From Nocardioides thalensis (GTDB lineage Bacteria > Actinomycetota > Actinomycetes > Propionibacteriales > Nocardioidaceae), in the NCBI RefSeq assembly GCF_013410655.1, contig NZ_JACCFP010000001.1, positions 3,743,501 through 3,807,500 of the forward strand: 64,000 nt of DNA. The letters are read 5' to 3'. Under the pieces are notes generated by a model. It was not told where the DNA came from, searched no databases, and saw nothing but the letters and a program-made list of their open reading frames with translations. A program made the position numbers and the translations under genes. Below, piece after piece: positions 8,613 to 17,073 of the stretch. The stretch's first letter is position 1; every line of letters starts with the position of its first letter.

Positions 8613-9284
8613 ATGGCCCAGTTCGAGATCGACGAAGCGAGCGACGAGGAGGTCGCGCGGCAGTCCGCCCTCTACGGGCCGTTCACCGACGCGGTCCGCG
8701 GGCTGGTCGACGCGACGATCCGCACCCTGGTCGACGACGACGAGGTCCGGGCCGCGCAGGCGGAGATCGAGGCGATCACCGAGCGGCTGCGCCGCCGACA
8801 GCTCGAGGGCTCCTTCGGCGTGCTCTACCACCCGGAGCGGCGCGGGCGGCCGTGGGGCAACGCGGTGATCGGGCTGCGCAACCCGGTCGCGCCGCCGCTC
8901 ACCATCGAGATCGACACGTCCGGACGGTCCTGGTCGGACTTCCACCTCGGCGCCGCCTACGAGGGCCCGCCGGGGCTGGTGCACGGCGGCGTGGTGTCGC
9001 TGGTCCTCGACCAGATGCTGGGCCAGGCCGCAGGCGCCGGCGGCCGCCCGGGCATGACCGGCACGCTCACGATCGTCTACCGCCAGGGCACGCCTCTGGG
9101 CGACCTGAAGGCGGAGGCCTGGATCGATCGCGCCGAGGGCATCAAGACGTGGGCGAAGGGCCACATCATCGGGCCCGACGGCGTCACGGCCGAGGCGGAG
9201 GGCGTGTTCATCCTCCCGAAGTGGGCCCGCGAGCGGATCGCGAGCGAGGAGATCGTCGCTCCGACGCCCAAGTACTTCGAGTAG
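8613..9284 (+). CDS. PaaI/YbgC-type hotdog-fold thioesterase
   Basis: 223 residues. The hotdog core contains GPPGLVHGGVVSLVLDQMLG (HGG at 124-126), the motif of PaaI-like acyl-CoA thioesterases, followed by a central helix and the strand GTLTIVYRQGTPLG. About 85 N-terminal residues form an additional helical segment. It probably hydrolyses an acyl-CoA; the substrate is unknown. It lies in a short operon with the upstream membrane protein, and an SDR gene follows 110 bp downstream. The stop region carries a small tandem duplication (GTACTTCGAGTA). Confidence 0.82.
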   Translation: MAQFEIDEASDEEVARQSALYGPFTDAVRGLVDATIRTLVDDDEVRAAQAEIEAITERLRRRQLEGSFGVLYHPERRGRPWGNAVIGLRNPVAPPLTIEIDTSGRSWSDFHLGAAYEGPPGLVHGGVVSLVLDQMLGQAAGAGGRPGMTGTLTIVYRQGTPLGDLKAEAWIDRAEGIKTWAKGHIIGPDGVTAEAEGVFILPKWARERIASEEIVAPTPKYFE

Positions 9285-9394
9285 CCGTACTTCGAGTACC
9301 CGCCCCGACCTGTCGCGAGGGCACTAGGGTGACGCCCGCTGCGTCGTACCCCTTGCCCCCGAGTCCGACGGCGCCGCAGACAGGAGTACGACGC

Positions 9395-10147
9395 ATGAGC
9401 GAGCCCGTGTCCATCGCCCCCCGCACCGTGGTGATCACCGGCGGGAGCCGCGGCCTGGGCGCCGGTCTGGTGCAGTCCTACCTCGACTCGGGCGACCGTG
9501 TCGCGACCTGTGCGCGCAGCCGGACGCCCGAGGTCGACCGGTGGGAGAGCGACCCGGAGACCAAGGACCGGTTCCTCTTCGCCGAGGTCGACCTGAGCGA
9601 CCGGCCGACGACGACGGCGTTCATCGAGCAGGTCATCGAGACCTGGGACAGCATCGAGGTGCTGGTCAACAACGCCGGCGTCGCGCGCGACGGCATCCTG
9701 GCGATGGCCGACGACGACGACATCGACCTCGTGATCGACCTCAACATCAAGGGCACGCTGCACGTGACCAAGCTGGTCTCGCGCCGGATGCTCGCGCGGC
9801 GCAAGGGCCACATCGTCAACATCTCCTCGATCGTCGGCCTCTCCGGCTACCGCGGGCTCGCGGTCTACAGCGCGACCAAGGTCGCGCTCGACGGCATGAC
9901 CCGCGCGCTGTCGCGGGAGCTGGGCTCGCGCGGCATCATCGTGAACTCGATCGCTCCCGGCTATCTGCGCACGGAGATGTCGCACGGCCTCGACGAGGGC
10001 CAGATGGGCCAGATCGTGCGGCGTACGCCGGCCGGCCGGCTCGGTGAGCCGGCCGACATCGCGCGCGTGTGCCAGTTCCTCACCGACCCGGCCAACGACT
10101 ACATGACCGGGCAGGTGCTGGTGGTCGACGGGGGCCTGACCGCCTGA
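9395..10147 (+). CDS. Short-chain dehydrogenase/reductase (FabG-like)
   Basis: 250 residues, classical SDR. Cofactor motif TGGSRGLG (15-22), NNAG at 92-95, catalytic Ser144/145, Tyr158 and Lys162 (YSATK), and a C-terminal GQVLVVDGG typical of FabG-type 3-oxoacyl reductases. Start ATG is preceded by CAGGAG at 10 bp. It ends 8 bp from the convergent ndh gene. It may reduce a 3-oxoacyl or related ketone; its partner genes do not fix the substrate. Confidence 0.88.
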   Translation: MSEPVSIAPRTVVITGGSRGLGAGLVQSYLDSGDRVATCARSRTPEVDRWESDPETKDRFLFAEVDLSDRPTTTAFIEQVIETWDSIEVLVNNAGVARDGILAMADDDDIDLVIDLNIKGTLHVTKLVSRRMLARRKGHIVNISSIVGLSGYRGLAVYSATKVALDGMTRALSRELGSRGIIVNSIAPGYLRTEMSHGLDEGQMGQIVRRTPAGRLGEPADIARVCQFLTDPANDYMTGQVLVVDGGLTA

Positions 10148-10154
10148 GCGCGGA

Positions 10155-11636
10155 TCAGACCTTGACGCCGCGCTCGTTGGCGTCGGAGAGCCGGGCCTCC
10201 TCGGCGGCCTGCGCCTCGAGCTCGGCGCGCCGGCGGCGCTCGGCCTCGGCGTCGTACTCGCCGGGGTTCGAGACCAGGTCGGTCGCGCCCCGCTGGAGCC
10301 GCTGGAGCGCGACCCGGGCGAAGATCTGCTGCTCGGTCGACGTGCGCTCCGAGCGGCCCTTGCCGATGAACGAGACGAACCAGTGCAGCACCGCGGTGAC
10401 ACGGTTCTTGAAGCCGGTGATGTAGAAGAGGTGCACGGCGAGCCACATCAGCCACGCGATGAAGCCGGTGAGCCGGAGCTTGCCGACCATCGCGACCGCG
10501 CGGAAGCGACTGACGATGGCCATCGAGCCCTTGTCGAAGTACTTGAACGGCGCCTGCGGGGCCTTGCCCTTGAGCCGGCCGTCGATCTCCTTGGCGGCGT
10601 ACTTCGCGCCCTGGATGGCGACCTGGGCGACACCCGGGAGGTTGTCGAGCGCGATCATGTCGCCGACCACGAACACCTCGGGGTGGCCCGGGAGGGTGAG
10701 GTCGGGGTTGACAGCGATCCGGCCGGCGCGGTCGAGCGGCGCGCCGGTCTGCTCCGAGAGGGTCTTGCCGAGCGGGCTGGCCTGGACGCCGGCGGCCCAC
10801 ACCTTGGTGACGGCGGCGATGTTCTCCTCGGTGCCGTCCTTGTACTTGACGGTGAGGCCGCGCTCGTCGACGCCGGTGACCATGGCGCCGACCTTGACCT
10901 CGACGCCCATCTCCTCGAGCTCCTTGTGCGCCCAGCCGCCGAGCTTCTGGCCGAACGGTGGCAGCACCTGGGGCGCGGCGTCGACCAGGATCACCCGGGC
11001 CTGCTTGGAGCTGATCGCGCGGAAGTCGCGGGTCAGCGTGCGGTGGGCGAGCTCGGCGATCTGTCCGGCCATCTCGACACCGGTCGGGCCGGCGCCGACG
11101 ACGACGAACGTGAGCAGGTGGTCGACGTTGTCGCCGCGCTTGGCGCCGATCTCGGCCATCTCGAACGCGCCGAAGATGCGGCCGCGCAGCTCGAGCGCGT
11201 CGTCGATGCTCTTCATGCCGGGGGCGAACTCGGCGAAGTGGTCGTTGCCGAAGTAGGACTGGCCGGCGCCGGCCGCCACGATCAGCGAGTCGTACGGCGT
11301 GACGAGCTCGCGGCCGAGCACCTGCGAGGTGACGGTGCGGGCCTCGAGGTCGATGGCGGTGACCTCGCCGAGGAGGACCTGGGCGTTCTTCTGGCCGGCC
11401 AGGACCTCACGGGTCGGCGGCGCGATCTCGCCCTCGGAGAGGATGCCGGTCGCCACCTGGTAGAGCAGCGGCTGGAAGAGGTGGTGGGTCGTCTTCGCGA
11501 CCATGGTGACGTCGACGTCGGAGCGTCGGAGCGCCTTGGTGCCGAACAGGCCGCCGAACCCGGAGCCGATCACGACCACCCTGTGCCGGCCCGAACCCGG
11601 GACCGCGGTGGTGTCGGTGGTCTCGCTGGCTGCCAT
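10155..11636 (-). CDS. ndh: Type II NADH dehydrogenase (NDH-2)
   Basis: 493 residues. The first dinucleotide fold has VVVIGSGFGGLFGTKAL (about 20-36) for FAD and the second VVVGAGPTGVEMAGQIAEL (about 172-190) for NADH, the double GxGxxG layout of NDH-2. The C-terminal segment (about 390-440) is amphipathic to hydrophobic and should attach it to the inner face of the membrane. The enzyme passes electrons from NADH to menaquinone without pumping protons. It is monocistronic. The long acidic/basic tail after the membrane segment is common in actinobacterial homologues. Confidence 0.93.
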   Translation of the reverse strand: MAASETTDTTAVPGSGRHRVVVIGSGFGGLFGTKALRRSDVDVTMVAKTTHHLFQPLLYQVATGILSEGEIAPPTREVLAGQKNAQVLLGEVTAIDLEARTVTSQVLGRELVTPYDSLIVAAGAGQSYFGNDHFAEFAPGMKSIDDALELRGRIFGAFEMAEIGAKRGDNVDHLLTFVVVGAGPTGVEMAGQIAELAHRTLTRDFRAISSKQARVILVDAAPQVLPPFGQKLGGWAHKELEEMGVEVKVGAMVTGVDERGLTVKYKDGTEENIAAVTKVWAAGVQASPLGKTLSEQTGAPLDRAGRIAVNPDLTLPGHPEVFVVGDMIALDNLPGVAQVAIQGAKYAAKEIDGRLKGKAPQAPFKYFDKGSMAIVSRFRAVAMVGKLRLTGFIAWLMWLAVHLFYITGFKNRVTAVLHWFVSFIGKGRSERTSTEQQIFARVALQRLQRGATDLVSNPGEYDAEAERRRRAELEAQAAEEARLSDANERGVKV

Positions 11637-11796
11637 GAGTGCCCTCCTTGTGAGCGACTTGCGGCGGGATCGATGCCTGCGACGTCATTGTCCCTGCACC
11701 TTTCATTGTCCCTGAAGGCCGAGCGCGACCCCCAATCCAGGTGGGCGTCTCGTCGGTCACATCGCGCCGCCGCGGCGGGCGACACGCCCTAGGGAT

Positions 11797-11896
11797 GGAC
11801 GGTGTGCGAGCACCGTCCTTCGAAGGGCAGAATCTGGGTGCGCCTCTCGGGTTTGGCCGCTTCGCGGCGCGGGTAGTGAACGCAGGATCACTACCC
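11797..11896. promoter_or_regulatory. Two perfect hairpins in the leader of the RsbW-like gene
   Basis: GGACGGTG/CACCGTCC (11797-11804 with 11811-11818, 6-nt loop) and GGGTAGTGA/TCACTACCC (11871-11879 with 11888-11896, 8-nt loop). They lie in the non-coding stretch between ndh and the ATPase gene at 11954. They may be operators or leader-RNA structures; no specific factor is indicated. Confidence 0.4.
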
Positions 11897-11953
11897 AAAC
11901 TCCCCTCAGACAACAGACTCGGGCATCGGAACCAGTGGAGGTGCATCTCCAAG

Positions 11954-12928
11954 GTGCCGCACCGGAAGCCCCTACCTCTGGGCACCGGACCTGGCAGCGT
12001 GCAGGAAGCACGCCGCTGGGTCGTTGACGCCTGCCGGCGCATCGACAGGGCCGACCTGTCCGAGTGCGCCGAGCTCGGCGTCTCCGAGCTGGTCACCAAC
12101 GCGATCCTCCACGGCGAGCCCCCGATCCGGCTCCAGCTCCGCGGCACCCCCGAGCACCCGCGGATCGAGGTCTACGATCGGTCGACCGTCGCCCCGCAGC
12201 CGAGCTCCCCGGCCGGGGGCATCGACATGGACGCCTTCGACCTCGACGCGTTCGACTCGGGCGCCGTCGACCAGATCGACATCACCGGGCTGACGGCGTT
12301 TGGCCGCGGCCTCGACATCGTCGCGCGGGCGTCGGTGGCGTGGGGCGCCGAGATCGAGGACGACGGCAAGGCGGTCTGGTTCGAGCCGGCGACCGAGCTC
12401 GCCGACGACCGCGGCGCTCCCTACCAGGTCACCCAGACCACGACCCCGCCCATCGAGACCAAGACCCGCATCGGCGAGGTCGCGATCCAGGTCAACGGCG
12501 TGCCGGTCGACTACTTCGGCCGCTTCCAACGGCACTTCCGCGACCTGCGCCGCGAGATCCGGCTGCTCGCGCTCGCCCACGAGGATGACTACCCGCTGGC
12601 GCGCGAGTTCGCCGAGGCCTTCGACGCGCTCGAGCGGCCGCTGCGCGCCAACATGGGCCGCGAGCAGGTCGACGCCGCGCGCACCGGCGGCCACACCACG
12701 GTGGACCTGCGCCTGCGGATGAGCCCCCACGTCGCGCTCCAGATCGGCGGCCTCGTCGACCTCCTCGACGCCGCCGACGACTTCAGCCGCGCCGAGCGGC
12801 TGCTGACCGCTCCCCGCACGCCCGAGCAGCGGGCGTTCCAGATCTGGTTCCTGGGCGAGTTCCGGCGCCAGGCCCGCGGCGCCTCGCCCGTGGCGTGGTC
12901 CGACGGCGCCCCTACGATCACGACGTGA
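11954..12928 (+). CDS. RsbW-like ATP-binding (HATPase_c_2) regulator
   Basis: 324 residues. The N-terminal part is a GHKL ATPase of the anti-sigma RsbW class: PGSVQEARRWVVDAC, then SELVTNAILHG (N-box, Asn/His/Gly) and a later G-x-G-LDIVARASVAWG. The C-terminal ~170 residues are helical and of unknown function. GTG 11954 is chosen because it starts just before the family N-terminus, with GGAGG 12 bp upstream. It is translationally coupled (GTGA overlap) to fluC. It probably binds a sigma or anti-anti-sigma factor, but none is encoded next to it. Confidence 0.72.
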   Translation: MPHRKPLPLGTGPGSVQEARRWVVDACRRIDRADLSECAELGVSELVTNAILHGEPPIRLQLRGTPEHPRIEVYDRSTVAPQPSSPAGGIDMDAFDLDAFDSGAVDQIDITGLTAFGRGLDIVARASVAWGAEIEDDGKAVWFEPATELADDRGAPYQVTQTTTPPIETKTRIGEVAIQVNGVPVDYFGRFQRHFRDLRREIRLLALAHEDDYPLAREFAEAFDALERPLRANMGREQVDAARTGGHTTVDLRLRMSPHVALQIGGLVDLLDAADDFSRAERLLTAPRTPEQRAFQIWFLGEFRRQARGASPVAWSDGAPTITT

Positions 12929-13317
12929 CCCCCGCCCCGCGCCTGCTGCTCGCGGTGGCCGCGGGAGGCGCGATCGGGGCCGTGCTCCGCTGGGGTGCGG
13001 GCGAGGTGGCCGCCGACGGCTCCGGCTTCCCGTGGACGACGTTCACGGTCAACGTCGTCGGCTGCGCACTGCTCGCCGGCCTCGAGCTGCTCCCCCTCGC
13101 GCGCCGGTCGGAGGCGTGGGCGGCGGCGCTCGGGCCGGGTGTGCTCGGCGGGTTCACGACGTTCTCGGCCACGTCGGAGCAGAGTCGGGCCCTCCTCGCC
13201 GACGGCCGTACGGCGCTCGCCGCGGCCTACGTCGTGGGCACGCTCGCCGCGTGCCTGGTCGCGGTCGTCGCCGTGGGCCGGCTCGCCCCGCCGCTGCCCG
13301 CCGAGGACGAGTTGTGA
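12925..13317 (+). CDS. fluC: Fluoride channel FluC (CrcB), first subunit
   Basis: 130-residue four-helix membrane protein. GAIGAVLRWGAGE near the N-terminus, FTVNVVGCALLAG (conserved pore Asn) and GPGVLGGFTTFSATS (GGxTTFS, Na+ and phenylalanine-box region) are the Fluc signatures. It exports fluoride passively. The start overlaps the previous stop by 4 bp (GTGA), and it overlaps the second fluC in the same way. Tandem fluC pairs in Gram-positive bacteria often form a heterodimer. Confidence 0.9.
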   Translation: MTPAPRLLLAVAAGGAIGAVLRWGAGEVAADGSGFPWTTFTVNVVGCALLAGLELLPLARRSEAWAAALGPGVLGGFTTFSATSEQSRALLADGRTALAAAYVVGTLAACLVAVVAVGRLAPPLPAEDEL

Positions 13318-13649
13318 CCGCGCTCTGGGTGGCGCTCGGCGCCGCCGTCGGCGCACCGCTGCGGTACTACCTCGGCCGCCGGTGGGAGCGCCCGCTGCAC
13401 GCCGGGACGCTCGCCGCCAACACCCTCGCCTCGCTGCTGCTCGGGCTGTGCGTCGGTTGGTCGGTCGACGGGCAGGCGCTGGCGTTCCTCGGCGCCGGCT
13501 TCTGCGGCGGGCTGTCGACCTACTCGTCGCTCGCGGTGCAGACGCGCGACCTCGGCATGAGACGCGGCGCGGCGTACGCCCTGGCGACGGTGGTCCTCGG
13601 GCTGGCCGCGTGCGCGCTCGGCTTCTGGGCGGCGACGCACCTGACGTAA
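13314..13649 (+). CDS. fluC: Fluoride channel FluC (CrcB), second subunit
   Basis: 111 residues, shorter than its partner. GAAVGAPLRYYLGRR, AGTLAANTLASLLLG (pore Asn) and GAGFCGGLSTYSSLA are the Fluc motifs with small departures (GLSTYS for GxTTFS). The GTG start overlaps the upstream stop by 4 bp, so expression is coupled and equimolar production for a heterodimer is plausible. Confidence 0.88.
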   Translation: MTALWVALGAAVGAPLRYYLGRRWERPLHAGTLAANTLASLLLGLCVGWSVDGQALAFLGAGFCGGLSTYSSLAVQTRDLGMRRGAAYALATVVLGLAACALGFWAATHLT

Positions 13650-13733
13650 TGGTCGTCCTGGCGCCCGATTTCGAACCAGAACGTCAGGTACGTCGGGCCC
13701 TCGGGCCGCCGGGCCCTCGGTGCGTACGGCGGA

Positions 13734-14090
13734 TCAGGCGTAGCCGAGCTCGTGCAGGCGGGCGTCGTCGATGCCGAAGTGGTGAGCGACCTCGTGGACC
13801 ACGGTGATCCGGATCTCCTCGACCAGGTCGGCCTCGTCCTCGCACATGTCGAGCAGCGGGCCCCGGAAGATGAAGATCCGGTCGGGCAGCTGCTGGATGA
13901 CCGAGCTGTCCCGCTCGGTGAGGGCGACACCGTCGTACAGGCCGAGCAGGTCGTCGGGTTCCCCCTCGGGCGGCTCCTCCTCGACGAGCACCACCACGTT
14001 GCGCACCAGCGTGGCGATCTCGTCCGGGATCTCGTCGAGCGCCTGGTCGACGAGCGCGTCGAACTTTTCGGGGCTCATCTCGACGGGCAC
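13734..14090 (-). CDS. Minimal zincin-like metallopeptidase-family protein
   Basis: 118 residues from GTG 14090; ATG 14078 (MSPEKFDALV) is an alternative. The single strong motif is HEVAHHFGI at 99-107, a HExxH zinc site close to the C-terminus, in the small actinobacterial metallopeptidase-family proteins of 110-140 residues. The earlier segment RIFIFRGPLLDMC is also typical. Function is unknown: it could be a peptidase or a degenerate metal-binding protein. It lies downstream of tRNA-Asp on the same strand, separated by a hairpin. Confidence 0.8.
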   Translation of the reverse strand: MPVEMSPEKFDALVDQALDEIPDEIATLVRNVVVLVEEEPPEGEPDDLLGLYDGVALTERDSSVIQQLPDRIFIFRGPLLDMCEDEADLVEEIRITVVHEVAHHFGIDDARLHELGYA

Positions 14091-14117
14091 CCGCCCATTC
14101 TGCCCGGGAAACGCAAG

Positions 14118-14143
14118 ACGCCCGGACCTGGTGGTCCGGGCGT
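14118..14143 (-). terminator. Hairpin terminator after tRNA-Asp
   Basis: An 11-bp perfect stem ACGCCCGGACC/GGTCCGGGCGT with a 4-base loop. On the minus strand it is followed by CTTGCGTTT. It lies 6 bp after the tRNA 3' end and probably limits readthrough into the metallopeptidase gene. Confidence 0.65.
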
Positions 14144-14148
14144 GCTGG

Positions 14149-14222
14149 CGACCCCGACGGGACTCGAACCCGCGGCCTCCGCCGTGACAGGGCGGCGCGC
14201 TAACCAACTGCGCTACGGGGCC
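14149..14222 (-). tRNA. tRNA-Asp(GTC)
   Basis: 74-nt cloverleaf on the minus strand. Acceptor GGCCCCG pairs with CGGGGTC, the anticodon loop CTGTCAC gives GTC, and the T loop contains GGTTCGAGTCC. Discriminator base is G, as expected for tRNA-Asp. Confidence 0.97.
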
Positions 14223-14311
14223 TTGCGGCTCCATCACTGGAGCGGTGGAACTCTAACCCATCGTGCCTCGCCGGTCCCAATCGGCAGGGAACCGGGCGGT
14301 CGCCGGTCGAC

Positions 14312-14854
14312 CTACGCTCCAACCCGGCCGACCCGATAGCTGGCCACCACCACTCCCGAGGTGCGCGGCACCACGCCGGAGAGCGTCAGGCCGAGGGGTG
14401 GTGACTCCAGGCGAGGCGCCGACCCGCCCAGGACGACGGGGTGGATCGACAGCATCATCTCGTCGACCAGGCCGGCCTCCAGGAGGGTCCGGGCGAGCCG
14501 GCCGTAGCCGTAGGTCGTCAGGTCTCCGTCACCGTCGTCCTTGAGTCGAGCCACCTCCGCGACCGGATCGCCGCGGACGATGGTCGTGCTCGACCAGAGC
14601 GGCTCCCGCAACGTCGAGGAGAAGACGTACTTGGGTATCGCCGCCATCCGCTGGGCGAACGGCCCCGAGTCGTTGCGCCAGCGGGCAGCCAGGTCCGCAT
14701 ACGTGGTGCGGCCCATCAGCATCGCGTCCGACCGCTCGAGCTGGGCCAATGCGTCCTTCCCGCTCTCCTCGGTGAAGTAGGGCATGGCCCAGGGGCCAGG
14801 ATCTGCCACCACACCGTCGAGCGAGATGAGGACGGACTGGAAGATGTTTCGCAT
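14312..14854 (-). CDS. Dihydrofolate reductase / RibD C-terminal-like protein (paralog 1)
   Basis: 180 residues. It starts MRNIFQSVLISLDGVVADP, the usual opening of the RibD_C/DHFR-like family, and contains a central MGRTTYADLAARW and LTTYGYGRLARTLLEAGLVDEM before the terminal hydrophobic strands. These proteins bind NAD(P)H in a DHFR fold; true substrates are generally unknown. It is one of three such genes within 4.5 kb. A CGATTC-N17-GGTC promoter-like site lies 41 bp upstream, matching sites before the sigma-factor and other cluster genes. Confidence 0.82.
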   Translation of the reverse strand: MRNIFQSVLISLDGVVADPGPWAMPYFTEESGKDALAQLERSDAMLMGRTTYADLAARWRNDSGPFAQRMAAIPKYVFSSTLREPLWSSTTIVRGDPVAEVARLKDDGDGDLTTYGYGRLARTLLEAGLVDEMMLSIHPVVLGGSAPRLESPPLGLTLSGVVPRTSGVVVASYRVGRVGA

Positions 14855-14894
14855 GAGGGCCTCCGACCCGGTCGGACGTTCGTGTCGAGGATCT

Positions 14895-14921
14895 GACCCG
14901 TCCGCGGGCGGGAACGAATCG
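14895..14921 (-). promoter_or_regulatory. ECF-type promoter motif, site 1
   Basis: On the minus strand CGATTC, 17 bases, GGTC; on the plus strand GACC 14895-14898 and GAATCG 14916-14921. It is 41 bp upstream of the ATG at 14854. It shares sequence and exact spacing with sites at 15962, 18806 and 19505. Confidence 0.65.
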
Positions 14922-15033
14922 CCCGCGGCGCACCACGCTCCCTTCTGGCGCAACCAGCGGTCTGTAGCGGCAGGCCGGAGCAAGGGTTCCGGAGTCCGGC
15001 CGGCAGAGATCCCGTCTTCGAAGGAGAACCGCA

Positions 15034-15960
15034 GTGCCCAGCTGGCAGTCCGAGGCCGTCGCCACCATGTATCGCGCGTGGACGGAAGAACTGAACAACC
15101 CGGATCCCTCTCGACAGGAGCCGCGAGAGACCAACGACCACTGGGGTGACCTGACCGCGGAGCCACGCGAGGTGGACTACCTCGAGCGGGAGATCGACGG
15201 CGCGGCCGTGCTGTGGGTGGAGCCCCGTAACGCCAGGAAGGACGACGTGCTGCTCTACATCCACGGCGGCGGGTTCGTCGGAGGTTCGCTCTACACGCAT
15301 CGCAAGCTGGTCGGCCACCTGGCCAAGACGGCCGGGATCCGCGCGCTCCTGGTCTCCTACCCGCACACCCCGGAGCACCAGCACCCGGCCCAGCTCACGG
15401 CGACCTCGGCGGCGTACGAGTGGCTCCTGGACGGCGGTGTCGAGGCACAGCACGTCGTGTTCGGCGCGGACTCCGCCGCGGCGACGCTCGCCCTGGCGAC
15501 AGCGCTCCGAGCCCGGGACGACCGGCGTGCGATGCCCGCTGCGATCTACCTGATCTCGCCGTGGGTCGACATGACCGTGTCGAACGCCAGCTACGAGCTC
15601 AACGCCGGCCGCGACGCGTACTTCTACCAGGACGTCGTGAAGGGGCTGGCGGCGATGTACCTGGGCAGCACGGATCCCCGTGATCCCCTGGCCAGCCCCG
15701 CCTTCGCGGACCTGGCCGGGCTCCCACCGACGTACATCCAGGTCGGCGGCGACGAGACGTTGCTCGACGACGCCCGGAACCTCGCGCTGCGGGCGGAGCA
15801 GGCCGGCGTTCAGGTGGCGCTCGATGTCTTCCCGGGCCAGCAGCACACGTTCCAGATGGCCGCCGGGCGTGCTCCCGAGGCCGACGACGCGATCCGCCGG
15901 TTCGCGGCGTGGGTCGAACCGCTCCTCCCGGCGGCTCCTGGGATCGAAATTCCACGCTGA
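15034..15960 (+). CDS. Alpha/beta hydrolase (hormone-sensitive-lipase type)
   Basis: 308 residues. The oxyanion motif HGGGFVGGS (77-85) and nucleophile elbow GADSAAA (about 148-154) place it in the HSL-like esterase family. A late Asp within VGGDETLLDDA and the His in PGQQHTFQ complete the triad. The elbow reads GADSA, the GxSxG variant of this family (GDSAG-like). It is probably a cytoplasmic short-chain esterase. GTG start with AAGGAG 8 bp upstream. The sigma-factor promoter motif begins one base after its stop codon. Confidence 0.85.
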   Translation: MPSWQSEAVATMYRAWTEELNNPDPSRQEPRETNDHWGDLTAEPREVDYLEREIDGAAVLWVEPRNARKDDVLLYIHGGGFVGGSLYTHRKLVGHLAKTAGIRALLVSYPHTPEHQHPAQLTATSAAYEWLLDGGVEAQHVVFGADSAAATLALATALRARDDRRAMPAAIYLISPWVDMTVSNASYELNAGRDAYFYQDVVKGLAAMYLGSTDPRDPLASPAFADLAGLPPTYIQVGGDETLLDDARNLALRAEQAGVQVALDVFPGQQHTFQMAAGRAPEADDAIRRFAAWVEPLLPAAPGIEIPR

Positions 15961-15961
15961 G

Positions 15962-15988
15962 CGATTCCTTTCGACGCTCCCGGCGGTC
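15962..15988 (+). promoter_or_regulatory. ECF-type promoter motif, site 2 (sigma gene)
   Basis: CGATTC (15962-15967), 17 bases, GGTC (15985-15988), about 45 bp before the GTG of the sigma-factor gene. The match to three other sites in the cluster suggests that the sigma factor transcribes its own gene. Confidence 0.65.
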
Positions 15989-16033
15989 TCCATACCAAGC
16001 GGGCCAGGCCCGGTACGTCGACGAAGGAGCAGC

Positions 16034-17020
16034 GTGAGCGGATACGCGGCGGATGAGACGCCTGAGGGACTCCTCGACACCGAGTTCCACGCCCTTCGCG
16101 GGGCACTCCTGCGGCACTGCTACCAGATGACGGGGTCCTTCCACGATGCGGAGGACCTCGTCCAGGAGACCTACCTGCGCGCACGGCGCGGGATCAGCCA
16201 GTTCGAGCAGCGGTCGTCCCTGAAGACCTGGCTCTACCGGATCGCGACCAACACCTGCCTGAACGCTCTCGGCGGCAAGCAGCGACGCGTGCTTCCCGCA
16301 GGTCTCGGCGCGCCGACCGACGACCCGGACGCGGCTCCCGTGCTCGAGCTCGGGACGAGCTGGCTGCAGCCGCTGCCCGACGACGCGACCCGACCGAGCG
16401 CGGCAACCGACCCGCTGGAGATCGTGGTCCACCGCGAGTCGGTCAACCTGGCGCTGGTGGCGGCCCTCCAGCACCTGCCGCCCCGACAGCGGGCGGTCTT
16501 CCTCCTCCGACAGGTGCTCGCCTGGCCCGCGGACGAGGTCGCCCGATCGCTGGACATCACCGTCCCGGCCGTCAAGAGCCTCCTGCAGCGGGCTCGTCGC
16601 AGGATCGAGGCGGCGGCGCCGACCGAAGCGACGGTCGACCCGGCGATCGTGGAGACCGAGCTGCTCGGGCAGTACGTCCTGGCCTTCGAGAAGTCCGACA
16701 TCGACGAGATCCGCCGGCTGGCGCACGAGGACTTCAGCATCGAGTGCCCCCCTTCGCGGACCTGGTTCCAGGGCATCGCCACGTGCCTGCCCTATCTCGA
16801 GCGACACGTCCTCGGCGCACCGGGCGACTGGCGCCTGTTCCCCACGCGGGTCAACGGGCAACCCGCTGCGGTCTCCTACCTCCGCGACGAGAAGGGGCGG
16901 TACCGCGCGTCCGGCTTCTGCGTCCTCACCATCTCCGACCGGCGGATCCGGAGGGCCACGGTGTTCAAGGACCCGTGGTTGGTCACCGCCGCCGGCCATC
17001 CGTCCGTGCTGGACCTGTGA
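16034..17020 (+). CDS. ECF sigma factor with C-terminal SnoaL-like domain
   Basis: 328 residues. The sigma2 region includes HCYQMTGSFHDAEDLVQETY and RRGISQFEQRSSLKTWLYR (about 20-75). Sigma4 has LPPRQRAVFLLRQVLAW and DEVARSLDITVPAVKSLLQ (about 155-190). Residues ~215-325 form a SnoaL/NTF2-like tail. This matches the SigG/SigX5-like group of long ECF factors, in which the tail is thought to modulate activity in place of a separate anti-sigma factor. GTG 16034 has AAGGAG at 6 bp. It probably heads an operon with the DHFR-like and GNAT genes, and CGATTC-N17-GGTC lies directly upstream. Confidence 0.9.
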   Translation: MSGYAADETPEGLLDTEFHALRGALLRHCYQMTGSFHDAEDLVQETYLRARRGISQFEQRSSLKTWLYRIATNTCLNALGGKQRRVLPAGLGAPTDDPDAAPVLELGTSWLQPLPDDATRPSAATDPLEIVVHRESVNLALVAALQHLPPRQRAVFLLRQVLAWPADEVARSLDITVPAVKSLLQRARRRIEAAAPTEATVDPAIVETELLGQYVLAFEKSDIDEIRRLAHEDFSIECPPSRTWFQGIATCLPYLERHVLGAPGDWRLFPTRVNGQPAAVSYLRDEKGRYRASGFCVLTISDRRIRRATVFKDPWLVTAAGHPSVLDL

Positions 17021-17073
17021 CCAACTCGTCGACCCGCCCGCTCCACCCAGCAACCCCAACCGAACGGAACGTG

